Positions 9,648 to 20,205 of a DNA stretch of 64,000 nucleotides are shown piece after piece (the stretch's first letter is position 1; every line of letters begins with the position of its first letter). The position numbers and the translations under genes are program-made. Source of the DNA: Paramyrothecium sp. XJ0827 (lineage: Eukaryota; Ascomycota; Sordariomycetes; Hypocreales; Stachybotryaceae); contig JAJFPB010000001.1 in NCBI GenBank assembly GCA_020881915.1, positions 2,356,001 through 2,420,000 on the forward strand. Direction: 5' to 3'. The notes under the pieces are model-generated. The model worked only from the letters and a program-made list of their open reading frames with translations, did not search any database and was not told the DNA's origin.

Positions 9648-11610
9648 ATGAACCAATCACAATCACAACAGCTGCCTCCCCTGCCACGACAAACTGGGAC
9701 AGGCCCATACGACGCTCAGCAGGATGAACTGCATATGTCTGGCATGAGTCCTCAGGGCCAGCAACATCAGCATCACCAACAAATATCCTCGCATGACTAC
9801 GCCCCTCAGATCAAGGTCGAACAATCCCCCCACGCCTACGGCCCCGCGAGCTCTGTACCCAACATCCTTCAACCCGGCGGCCACCCGGCGCGACCGCCTG
9901 TCATATCCGTCAACACTGCGCCCAATCTGCCGACGATACAAGGCTCGTCCTTGATCGCGCAGCAACAGCAGCACCACGTTCCCTCTCAGGACTTCCAAAC
10001 GCCAACCAAGCCCCCTTCGAGCATGTCCCACAACTATTCGCGCTCCAGCCCGGCGGCTGGCTACGATGCCGCCTCGTCCAGCTATCACGCATACACGCCG
10101 ACCACGCCCGTCGGCCCCTCTTCTCAATACATGTCACCGTCCGATCCGGCAAAGTACAATGCTCCGGGCTCGCAGCGGAATATCTCCAACACCCCTTTGG
10201 GGCTGGCCGATATCAGGCCCCGCGCCGATTCCAGCATGTCTGACGGTCCCCCAGGCTACGACCTTGCCAATTCTCAGTCAAGCGCCAGCAATTACACGGC
10301 TCCATGGGCACTGTACGCATTCGACTGGTGCAAGTGGGCGCCTCAAGGGAATGGCGCCGGCAAGCTTGCAGTCGGCAGCTATCTGGAAGACGGTCATAAC
10401 TTCGTACGTACCCCATCACGCGTGTTCCACAAGCCGCCGGTCATATCGTTGCTAACATTTGCCTTTCTTCCCGTGCCCAGATTCAAATACTGGACAGCCA
10501 AGTCGTTCCTACCCCACAAGACATCTACCGGCCGGGCTCCTCAAAATACAGCTTGGAATTTAACAAGGTTGCCGAGGCCACACACTCCTACCCAGTTACC
10601 AGGCTGTTGTGGGAGCCTCCATCCTCGCAAAAGCAGTCGACGGATCTTCTAGCAACTTCCGGAGACCATCTGCGCCTCTGGTCGCTTCCCTCAGAGACTC
10701 CTGCCACACCCAGCAACACCATCACCCGCGGCGGCCGCGAGAGCACTGTCACCAAACTTACACCGCTCGCTCTCCTGTCCAACTCCAAGACTCCTGACCA
10801 TACCGCACCACTTACTTCTCTGGATTGGAACACTGTATCTCCCAGTTTGATCATTACATCCAGTATTGATACGACTTGCACCATCTGGGACATCCCCTCT
10901 CTGACTGCTAAGACTCAGTTGATTGCTCATGATAAAGAGGTCTACGACGTTCGTTTCTGCGCGAAAAGCACCGACGTCTTCGTCAGTTGTGGCCAGGACG
11001 GCAGTGTCCGCATGTTTGATTTGCGAAGCTTGGAGCATTCCACAATTATCTACGAGCCCACGGGTAAGGACGACAGAGGTTAGTCATTTCCCTCTCTTGG
11101 TAGCTTTGTCTTCCACTAATCCGCACGGCAGATCAAAGTGGGCGAATCAGTCCTACGCTTGCGCAGCAAACCATGTCGACACCCCCACCACTCCTACGAT
11201 TGGCAACGTCCCCTCATGATACCCATCTCCTCGCGACATTTGCCCAGGACTCGCAAACGATTCGCATATTAGATGTTCGACAGCCTGGCCAGGCTCTCCT
11301 TGAACTTCGTGGACACACTGGCCCGATCAACTGTATCGAATGGTCCCCACTGCGGCGAGGCATGTTGGCCTCTGGTGGAGACGATTGCCAGGTGCTGCTG
11401 TGGGATCTACTCAACGCGAACAACGCCGCTGGAACGCCGTCGGTCAATGGCGCGCCCCAGCAGGACAATCAGCGGACTCCAGTTGCAAGTTGGGAATGTG
11501 ACTATGAAGTCGGCAACCTGGGTTGGGTACCACACCTTCAAAGCACCGAGTACGGCGAATGGTTGGGTGTTAGTGCTGGCCGCGGCATTTGGGGCGCTCG
11601 TGTTGGATGA
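9648..11610 (+). CDS. WD40 protein, DCAF7/WDR68/TTG1 family
   Basis: There are three exons: 9648-10403, 10481-11078 and 11132-11610. Introns start GTACGT and GTTAGT and end CCCAG and GGCAG; the product is 610 aa. The first ~230 residues are a Gln/Pro/Ser-rich disordered extension that is absent from animal DCAF7. The rest is the WD40 propeller. Diagnostic stretches include APWALYAFDWCKW, LLATSGDHLRLW, APLTSLDWN, TSSIDTTCTIWD, LIAHDKEVYDVRF and GQDGSVRMFDLRSLEHSTI, in the order found in human DCAF7 and plant TTG1. The family acts as a scaffold for DYRK kinases and as a CUL4-DDB1 adaptor. The fungal role is inferred. The protein ends just after the last blade. It is co-directional with SPT5 downstream. 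Confidence 0.93.
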
Positions 11611-12765
11611 AATCTCCCACCATTAAAATCAGATCTAGCCAGGCACAGCTGCGCGCCTTTCTGTAAGGGAATTTACTTCAGACACCATAGACCGGCACGC
11701 TCACTGCATCGAAGCTCGGAGTTCCACGGATGATGCGTACAAGTTTTCTGACAACGGTACCATGTTTTAAAGAGGAGGCCAATAGCAAGCTGAGTTCAAA
11801 GTGAGCTTCTCAAGAGACAACTCCGCAAGGGGCAAGACAAGAAGCCCGTCAATTGCAATTCGCCTTGAAATCGCCCGTTGTTCAAGAGCGCTCCCGTGAA
11901 AATGGGTTGAGGCATTTGGATGCGATTAAGCAAGGGACAGGAGCCATTTGGCGGCTACTCAATCGTTCAGCATGCGATGAGATGAGTTGAATTAGAGAGT
12001 TGTACCTCAACTATATGCAAAAGTCTCAGATGATCCTGTCAAACATTGACATTACAAAGATTTCATGGTGATTATTGCGCCTTACGTGTGTCCCTACCGG
12101 AGATGATTGTAGAAGCATGATAACATTCCCTCTAGTCGTGATACTTGAAAGCAGACGATCGCCTGGTTTGAACCCCTGATTTAAGTGAACGCATCTGAGA
12201 TAGCTTGTGTAGATAGAAGCCATCCCGGCCCAATGTGCAGGAAGTAACGAAATGCGCACATACGGAGCTCTCAATTTCTAATACAGTCCCACAATTTTGG
12301 TACCGCAATGACAAACCTGACAATAGTCGTTGATCGCCGTGTCAATAATTCGGTGGCTTCTAATTGCCAAGTGCCTCAGTACTCTTGTCTGGCTACAATG
12401 CTTCAAAGTCATGCATCACAATTAGCTCCCCGTAAAGCTTGTATACAACAAGGAGTATATCACTGTTTCGTGCATTCGTTGCTTTATCCAGGTACCTAAA
12501 GTGCCTTACGAGCGCCCACCAGCTCTGAGGTACCTGGACGCACACTACCTTAGGCTGGGTTTACCCCGAGGCTTAGCCGCACGGTTCGCAAGCTTACAGT
12601 GTCTTCTGCTATAACTCTTTGTCTGCGACTTCGCCAACCGAACACACTGCTTCATCTTTCTTTCCTTCTTTTCTTCTCTTCTCTCCTGTTCCATACCTCG
12701 ATCCTACGCAACGCTGGAGCTCTCGTACGTATCGTCTAGTTGCTCCGCCGTTGTCGTTAATCGCG
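11611..12765. other. intergenic region with SPT5 promoter
   Basis: It holds the 3' UTR of the WD40 gene and the upstream region of SPT5. Near 12,489-12,560 there is a cluster of GGTACCT/ACCTTA motifs like those at 9.0 and 40.3 kb, followed by a C/T-rich leader (12,640-12,720). No gene is supported in the 1.15 kb. Confidence 0.45.
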
Positions 12766-15700
12766 ATGGCTTCCAACAATGGGTCTCGGTTCGACGATTC
12801 CGAAGATGAGGACGACTTCAACCCGGCTCCTGCCGACCTCTCGGACGATGAACCTGCAAACGACGATGCCGATGGCGATGTAAGGCAGTCTTCGCGACGC
12901 CACAGCTCAACTGGAAGAGGCGATGCTGATGACGACGATCCGCCTCGAAGCAAATCTCGCCACGATGCTGGCGAGGATGACGAGGACGACACTGCTGGAG
13001 ATACGCGGCGCAGGACCCGCGATGAGGATGAGGATGAAGACGAGGAGGAAGGTGAAGGGGGTGGTGATGACGAAGAAGAAGATGAGGACGAGGAGGAAGA
13101 GGATGAGGATGACGTTCAGCAGGTTGGTTTAAGCTCTAACTCGGGGAGATTCGGACAAACATTGACGCTTATGTGCTCTAGGGCCACCGCCGAAAGAGGC
13201 GTCGCGACAGACGAAATGCCTTTTTCGATATCGAAGCCGAGGTTGACGACGAAGATGAGGAAGGCGACGAAGAGAAAGAAGGAGAGGAAATCGAGGACTT
13301 CATCGACAATGCGCACCCCGACGACATTGCCGAAAGTGGCCGCATGGACGATGATCGCAGGCACCGTGAGCTAGACCGGCGTCGCGACCTGGAAAATAGC
13401 ATGGATGCGGAGAAGCAGGCCGAGATCCTGAGGCAGCGGTATGGAAACCGTCGTCCTGCAAAGGGCTTTGGCGGCACTGCTGTCATGCCGAAGAGGCTAC
13501 TGATGCCTAGTGTCAACGATCCAGGCATCTGGGCAGTCCGATGTAAGGAAGGAAAGGAGCGCGAAGTCATATTTTCGATCTTGAAGCGAATCGAGGAGCG
13601 CAAGGGAACAAAAGATGAGGTGGGCATTATCAGTGCATTCGAACGAGGTGGTCCCAACTCCGTCATGAAGGGCCTCATTTATGTCGAAGCCAACAGACAA
13701 AGCAACATCCTCGTCGCCCTCGACGGTCTTCTCAATGTCTACCCTCGAACAAAAATGCTTCTGGTGGAGCCCAAGCAGAGGACAGAGCTTTTGCGTGTTC
13801 AGAAGACACCAACTCTCGAGCCGGGTGCTTGGGTGCGTCTCCGGAGACCGGCAAAGCATAGCGGAGACTTAGCTCAGGTTCTTGACGTTACCGAGAACGG
13901 GCTGGAGGCAAGGGTTCGCTTCATTCCCAGGCTGGACTATGGTATGCGCGACGATAGCCTCAACGCTGTCAGTGCGGATGGAAAGCGAAAGAGACCAATT
14001 GGAATGCCTGGGCCAAGGCCACCTCAGAGGCTGTTTAGCGAGATTGAGGCTCGGAAGAGACATCCTCGAAACGTAGTGGGAAATCCGTCAACAAATACTT
14101 GGTCATATATGGGCGATGAGTTTGAAAACGGATTTCAAGTCAAGGACGTCAAGATACAGCAGCTTGTGGTCACTGATGTTAACCCTTCTCTTGAGGAGGT
14201 CACGCGTTTCGCATCGGGCGCTGAGGATGGCACGGAGAATCTGGACCTCAAGGCTCTTGCGGCTAGCTTGAAAGACAGCAGTTCCCTGGTCACTTATCTA
14301 CCAGGTGATGTGGTCGAGGTCTACTCAGGAGAGCAGGCAGGTATCGTCGGAAAGGCCACCAACGTCAAGGGAGATATTGTCACCATGACTGTGACCGAGG
14401 GTGACATGGTGGGCCAGACCATTGATGTCCCGACCAAAGGTTTGCGCAAGCGCTTCCGAATTGGTGATCACGTCAAGGTTATTGGAGGCAGCAAATTCCG
14501 CGACGAGGTTGGAACGGTTGTCAACATCGCGGAGGATCGTGTAACTCTGCTCACGGATCAGACGCACACGGAGGTCACTGTCTTCAGCAAAGATCTGCGT
14601 GAGGCCAGCGATATTGGTGGGCAAGGCTCGCTTGGCCAGTACTCCCTCCATGACCTGGTGCAGTTGGATCCTACCACGGTTGGCTGCATTGTTAAGGTCG
14701 ATCGCGAGTCGCTGGTGGTCCTGGACCAGTTTGGCGATAGCCGCCAGGTCATGCCAACGCAAATCTCCAACAGAATCCCCAAGCGCAAACAGGCGGTAGC
14801 GGCCGATCGCAACGGCTCTGAGATCCGGTTGGACGACGTTGTCAAGGAATTCACAGGCCAGCAGCGTCAGGGTAAAATCATCCACATCCACCGATCCTAC
14901 GTATACCTTCACACCAACGACACGAATGAAAATTCGGGCGTGTTCGTTACCAAGGCGAGCCTGCTCAATACGGTCGCCGCCAAGGGAGGACGTGTCACTG
15001 CTGCGGCATCAGGCCCTGACTTGAATGCTATGAATCCAGCCCTCAAGATCCACAAAAATGGTGCCGAGAACAAGGCTGTGCAACCAGCCAAGTCATTCGG
15101 TCGAGACAAGGCCATCAATCAGACTGTCATCATCAAAAAGGGCGCATACAAGGGTTTGCTAGGCATTGTCAAGGATACCACAGATACACATGCCCGAGTG
15201 GAGTTGCACACGAAGAGCAAGACCATTACAGTACCGCGGGACTCGCTCAATTTCAAGGATAAGAACACGGGTGCTACGATAGACATCAACGGTCGTGGCC
15301 GCGGCGCACCGGGCGGTCCTCACCGTGGTGGGCCAGGTGACCGGGTGCCTGGTTGGCAGCAATCTCGAACGCCAATGGGCGCGGGTGCCTCCGACCGCGT
15401 TCCAGCGTGGGGATCTAGTAAGTTCCGAACAACGCTCAGCAGTTTACTATTTGCTAACAGGCACAGCACCAGCTCACGGAGGCCGAACTCCAGCATGGAA
15501 GCCACACGACTCAGGCTCGCGGACCCCGGCATGGGCAGATGGTTCAAGGACTGTCAACCCTTACGATGGCAGCCGTACAGCCTACGGCTCCGGTTCTCGT
15601 ACGCCTGCTTGGCAGTCAGGTGCGAAGACTCCTGCTTATGGTGACGCTTTTGGGGCAGGGTCTCGCACTCCAGCCTATGGAGGCGGTGATGGCTGGGCCG

Positions 15701-16089
15701 CGGGCTCCAAGACTCCTGCATGGGGTGCGTCAGCGCCGACACCAGGTGCCAGCGGGAACGACTCCTGGGGCCACACACCTGGCGCGTCGACATCGGGTGC
15801 GTATGATGCTCCTACCCCAGGAGCTGCGATGGGTGCTCCGACTCCCGGGCCCCTGAACGCGCCCACACCAGGTGCGTACTCGGCTCCCACCCCAGCAGCT
15901 AGCGCTCCTACACCGGGCGCGGGCTGGGGCGGAGGCTGGGGAGCCGATGCAGCTCCAACACCTGCGGCCGGAGCACCAACACCAGCCGCGAGTGGCGGCG
16001 GCTACTACGGTGCGCCAACGCCGGCTGCTTATGGCGGCGCGCCTGAGACGCCGGCGGCCAGCGGGCCACGGTACACCGACGACGACTGA
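12766..16089 (+). CDS. SPT5: transcription elongation factor Spt5
   Basis: Large subunit of the DSIF complex, which binds RNA polymerase II with Spt4 and promotes elongation and capping in the nucleus. Exons are 12766-13122, 13182-15417 and 15467-16089, giving 1071 aa. Order: an acidic N-terminus (to about 195) with long Asp/Glu runs; the NGN domain from about 233 ([13 protein letters not shown]); several KOW modules ([77 protein letters not shown]); and a C-terminal repeat region from about 745. That region is built of SRTPAW-type units followed by APTPG-type units, the substrate of CDK9/Bur1-type kinases in this family. Intron 2 ends in tandem acceptors, cag at 15458-15460 and cag at 15464-15466, six bases apart and both in frame. 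The upstream one sits almost on the CTAAC branch site, so I chose the downstream one. Confidence 0.97.
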
Positions 16090-16563
16090 GGGTTCTGCGA
16101 GTCTGTGTAGGTGGAAGACGGGTTGTAACGGCGTTCAGGAATGGAAACGTACTTGTACAGTAGCGAGCTTAGATTATCAAACATGTGCTCGCGATTTCGC
16201 AGACTAGGTTAATCAAGCGACAGTGTTGCTTCCGTGGTGATATGATTAAGAAGCATAATTTCGCAATGTCGTTCTCGGCCGTCTCATATCAAACCAACCC
16301 ATATTTCCTAGATGCATAACTTTGCTACAAGCTTCATCCCAGCTGGTTTGGTAGAGTTGAACGTGTATGTATTGGCCAATTGCTGCGTTGCCAGAGACTT
16401 GGGGTGAGTGGTTGGCGATATTACTGGTCGCTGTGATAATTGCCGAGGCCGACGCGTTAATGCAAAAAAAAAACCCCCCAGCTCAACGCAGACGCGACCT
16501 ACCTTAATTGCCCTGCGCTCCGCTGCCGCATTCTAACCTCGAGTAAAGTTGAGCAAACCAGCA
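16090..16563. other. intergenic region
   Basis: These 474 bp lie between SPT5 and the next co-directional gene. A short A9C8 run occurs near 16,463-16,480 and CGACCTACCTTAATTG near 16,496-16,511, another TACCT-type promoter motif. Nothing coding is seen. Confidence 0.4.
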
Positions 16564-17378
16564 ATGTCATTAGCACGGATCCAAAAAACCTTGCTTGAAC
16601 GCTGCCTGGCCAGACGATGGCAGAATGGGCAGCGGACGTTTGCCAGCGTCAACTCTCCCAAGCCAGCGGCAACCTCTGCAACAGCTACCTCTCGCGCCGC
16701 CCAAAGACCTGCACAAGCTGCAAACAAAAAGGCAAACCTAGGAAAGGCTTTTGTAGCTTCTCCGCCGAGTAGCAAGACCAAAGCGGTCGGTAGCACCGCT
16801 CAATCCAACTCCAGATCGCCGTCTCGACCAGAGCCGCCGTTGAAACCGAAGTCCCAACGAACGGTTGGGAAAGCGAGCGCGAACGACATACGGGCGACAG
16901 CCACGAAGCCTCTGGGGCCTTCCAAGCCGCCCGTGGGCACCTCTACTGCAGGCCCGGCTTCTTCCGTAGCATCTCCTGCCGCAATGGCCGACGCTGTCCG
17001 CACGGCGGAAGAGCGCGAAGCATCCCTGCGCGCGGCACGGTTGAGACGAATCGCGCAGCGAGAGGACATGGAAGCCGAACTAGCCAGGGAGCAGGAGAAG
17101 AAGGAAGAATCTGAGCGACGGTACAGAACGGCAGCGCGGAAGTGGGTGTCGTCGATCGTGGCGCTGCCGATATTGCTGGTGACGAGTTACTATCTGTTCG
17201 ACAGACGTGAGTGCCTTCTTTACGCGGTTTCTGTTCCGTTCTGTTCACTGTTCTTCAAGGAGCTTCTTGGCCTATATTGACCGGATCATGCTGACTTTCC
17301 TTGAATATAGTGGCCTTGGGACATGAACAGAAGACTATGCCTCGTTTCAACGACAGTCCGAGGGAAGCGGAGAGCTAG
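16564..17378 (+). CDS. mitochondrial single-pass membrane protein, function unknown
   Basis: Two exons, 16564-17206 and 17311-17378, give 236 aa. The donor is GTGAGT and the acceptor AATATAG, joining FDR|LALGHEQKTMPRF. The N-terminus (MSLARIQKTLLERCLARRW) is rich in Arg and Leu with no acid residue until position 12, like a mitochondrial presequence. A low-complexity Ala/Pro/Lys/Ser stretch follows (about 35-140), then a charged helix rich in Arg/Glu (about 145-190), one membrane span (about 193-213, WVSSIVALPILLVTSYYLF) and a short conserved-looking tail. I do not recognise a named family. The layout suggests an inner-membrane protein with a long matrix-facing arm. The real ATG is 16564; the frame is open upstream but has no earlier ATG. 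Confidence 0.75.
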
Positions 17379-18504
17379 CGCCGGACATGGGAATGGCCAG
17401 CTATCGCTGAGCGATTGGCTACATGATATTCAGTCTCGTTCTTGGCGGCTCATGGCTCTACGAAGGTCAAGGAGCTTTTAAAGGTCCGCTTCCGAGCCGT
17501 GCTGGTGCTCAATGGCACGTATGCAAATGACCCGGTGACTACGCCCCTCCCGTTCTTGGCCAGGGACGCTTGGTGGACGAGACAAGGCTCTTATACCGAA
17601 GTATATATGGGAATCCCTTGCAACGTTTCAGTTAGGTGGGCTCAGGTTATTGTGGCTATATTAAGCTTGGTTTTTGTCCTTCGGGGCACGACATTTCGGA
17701 GCTGGGGGGTGGACGATACCCTGCTGGTCTGCATCCATAAGCTTGAGTCTGATCTTAGTAGAAACTGTGGAGCGCAAGCAGGGGAAGTGGGTTCGAGTCA
17801 GATATGCAATAGATATTTTGGAGGTATGATTCAATTCGGTATGCTCCCGTCATGTTTCCGCTCAGGTTGGTGCAAATCAGTGCCTTTCCGGGCTTGCAAG
17901 TGTCCTCCAAGCATGCGTTAACACTGCACACAACTTGTGCAACAGCCGGGCCTGCCATGCGCAAAGTTGAGGCTGTATTTTGTCCCTTCCGAAAAATACT
18001 TGCGAAGTCTCTGAGGCAAGCCGCCCGGCTCAGCTCCCAGCAAGTCTCAATCTGTGGCACGCTGTGCTCCGTCGACGCTCGGAGCGCCTGGACGGAGAGG
18101 CGCCGCATTGCCCCACCCAAAACTCCCAGATTTGGCAATTCAGCACTAACCGCCCTGTGCTTTGCTCCGGACTAGGTGATCGATTGCAAGCAACAGTATT
18201 CATGTCTCTTGATGAAGCCCTGCAAGACAGGTCGGGCTCGAAAGATCGCTACCGCTGTGGATCTGCAATAATGCTTTGCATACACTTGGCCCCTTCACAG
18301 CCAAATGAATGGCTGACATGGGGCGGTCTGCCTCCGTCGAGTGCCGGGTGAGTGACAACACAAGGGTTCAAGCACAATATATAAAAACACAGTCTTCAGC
18401 TCGCATGGAATACGATCAATAAGCTCAGTCAGAACCAACAGCCCGTTCCGAACACGTCCCAGCCATTCGCTTTTATATACTGCATACTTGATTCGGACTT
18501 CACA
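17379..18504. other. intergenic region, no supported gene
   Basis: These 1.1 kb separate the mitochondrial protein gene from the secreted protein gene. An ORF at 17442-17921 has no ATG at its head and no family features. The 130 bases before 18,505 include TATATAAAA near 18,379-18,387, a possible TATA box for the next gene. Confidence 0.4.
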
Positions 18505-19108
18505 ATGGCCCCGCTCAGCGTCTTCCTCTGGCTGTCTGTGTCTCTGCTGTCCTTCGCGACGCAGGCGGCACCGGCTTGCTGCGCAAAGGAGTTCAAAATC
18601 GACCAGGCCTACCGCAAGCAGATTGCCGACAAGTATCTGGCCATGTGGGGCGGAGAAGTTGCCCTCGCCGAAGAGATTCTGTCGCCCGAGGTTGACCTAT
18701 GGGTTGACAGACACCCCGGCCCCAACGGCACTCTCCCTGTTCCGGGGGCCAACCGGGACGACTTCCTGGCGTTCTTGACCTGGTCGCGCACCGGCTGGGA
18801 CCATTTCGAGTTTGAGCCGATCCACTGGGCTGGTGACCAGCAGAACGTTGCGATCCGCTGGAGGCTGAACGCCATCCTCGGAGACTTTACCAATGCGCCC
18901 ACGTAAGTGATCTCCCTAGGTAATCGAAGGTCATTTTTAACCATTTTCTGCTTTTCACAGAACCCTTAAGCGTGGTGATCACGTCACTTTTAACGGCACC
19001 GATTTCCTTGTTATCAACAAATGCACCGGGCTGGTTGATGAGGTCAATATTGCCCAGGACTTGTTGACGTTCATGCGACGCATGGGCTTTGGCTTTGTTG
19101 TGCTTTAA
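18505..19108 (+). CDS. secreted SnoaL-like (NTF2-fold) protein
   Basis: Two exons, 18505-18902 and 18961-19108, give 181 aa; donor GTAAGT, acceptor TTTTCACAG. A clear signal peptide (MAPLSVFLWLSVSLLSFATQ, cleavage near residue 22) precedes a Cys pair (ACCAKEF). The body has the pattern of SnoaL-like NTF2-fold domains: a helix with YLAMWGG, EILSPEVDLWVDRHPG, a polar helix at DDFLAFLTWSRTGWDHFEFE, then strands NVAIRWRLNAIL and VTFNGTDFLVINKCTGLVDE. Such proteins are cyclases, isomerases or binding proteins, and no substrate can be read here. One N-glycosylation motif (NGT) occurs in VTFNGTDF. A TATATAAAA lies about 120 bases upstream. The fold call is by pattern and moderate. Confidence 0.75.
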
Positions 19109-19872
19109 AGGCTTTGTGGAAGGCGGAGCACGTAAATATCTAGCCTAAATAGACCTCTCGTGCCAGAAGTGTTTAGAAGGATAGGCAGGACAAGGAGTTG
19201 CTGTGGCTTTCTGCTAGAATAATAGCTAATACAACACGTACATTCGATGCTGTTTAGTCTCATATGTTCGCATTTGATGCCTCCTCGCTGTGAACCACAT
19301 AAGATATTGGACTTTGCTCAGGCGTCAGTTGTTCGTTCCATGAAACTTGGGCGTTATTTGGCAATCGCATGGTCTCGAAACGGTAAGCATGCTATTGAAG
19401 ACCAACTTGGATGTGTCAGTGGACACTGCTGGAGAGAAGATCTGTCAGTTTTTAGGCTGAGACTGGCAAAGAAGATGTATGGGCGCAACCCTGTGGCTGG
19501 CCGTAGCGAATCAGTAGCCCCCGTAGTCCTTCACGGTTGTGTCCCTTGGTCTAGGACTCAAGCCATGTGCAAGGCACCGTCACATCGAGTATCTGCCTGG
19601 ATCTGGGATGTGGTGGGTGTGGTGCACGGCAATCTTGCATCGATCGTGCCGCATTGCATTCACGTGGTTGTAGGCTGGTGAAACACGAGATTTGTATATT
19701 GATTGGATGAAGAGTGGCGTGGTGAGTACGACGCACAAGCCTTGCGTAGGAGCAATGCAGTCAACACTTGAAATTTAACGATTTTATTTGTGGCATGCCT
19801 GTAGACCAGCCGTCTCTAGTTTACATACAGAAGCGAAAGACGAGACAGAAGACTTCCACCTAGACCTATCAA
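19109..19872. other. convergent 3' intergenic region
   Basis: These 764 bp lie between the stops of the SnoaL-like gene (+) and the 110-aa gene (-). A 144-codon ORF at 19247-19681 shows no family or signal. Nothing else is supported. Confidence 0.4.
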
Positions 19873-20205
19873 TCATGACGACTTGGGGCTGAAGCGATCA
19901 ATTGTGTTTTGAATCGTCCTCTCGCATCCCTTCGCCATCCTCTCCAACGGTAGACGATCCTCGAGACGCTGGACAGTCCTCGACACCGGCGGCTCAAGGC
20001 GCTGCACGCCACGCTCAACAGGAGGGGTGAAGTAGTTGATGTTCTTCTCCCAGCGAGGAGCCCACTTAGTGGTTTGTTTCTCGAGACGGTTGTCTGCTCC
20101 GGGCATGATGAGGTAGATGGGTGTCAAGACAGCCAGGCCGGCTGCGCCGATGAAGAGGACTTCGCTGGCCTTGGCCTTGGGAAGCTTAGGTACGCGGTGG
20201 ATCAT
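19873..20205 (-). CDS. conserved small membrane protein, function unknown
   Basis: A single-exon gene for 110 aa. A basic N-terminus (MIHRVPKLPKAKASE) precedes one hydrophobic segment at about 15-35 (EVLFIGAAGLAVLTPIYLIM). A soluble part follows with TKWAPRWEKNINYFTPPVER and two related amphipathic blocks (RGVQRLEPPVSRTV, QRLEDRLPLERMAK). The Arg/Lys-rich start next to a single span fits a mitochondrial membrane protein. I do not know a named family but the composition is that of a real gene. The start at 20205 is the first ATG of the frame. It is convergent with the SnoaL-like gene. Confidence 0.7.
   Translation of the reverse strand: MIHRVPKLPKAKASEVLFIGAAGLAVLTPIYLIMPGADNRLEKQTTKWAPRWEKNINYFTPPVERGVQRLEPPVSRTVQRLEDRLPLERMAKGCERTIQNTIDRFSPKSS

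Noticed and set aside
12150..12180. GGTTCAAACC string resembling a tRNA T-loop on the minus strand
   Set aside because: No matching D-arm, anticodon arm or acceptor stem nearby.
17442..17921. 159-codon ORF after the mitochondrial protein gene
   Set aside because: No ATG at the head of the frame and no family features; probably chance.
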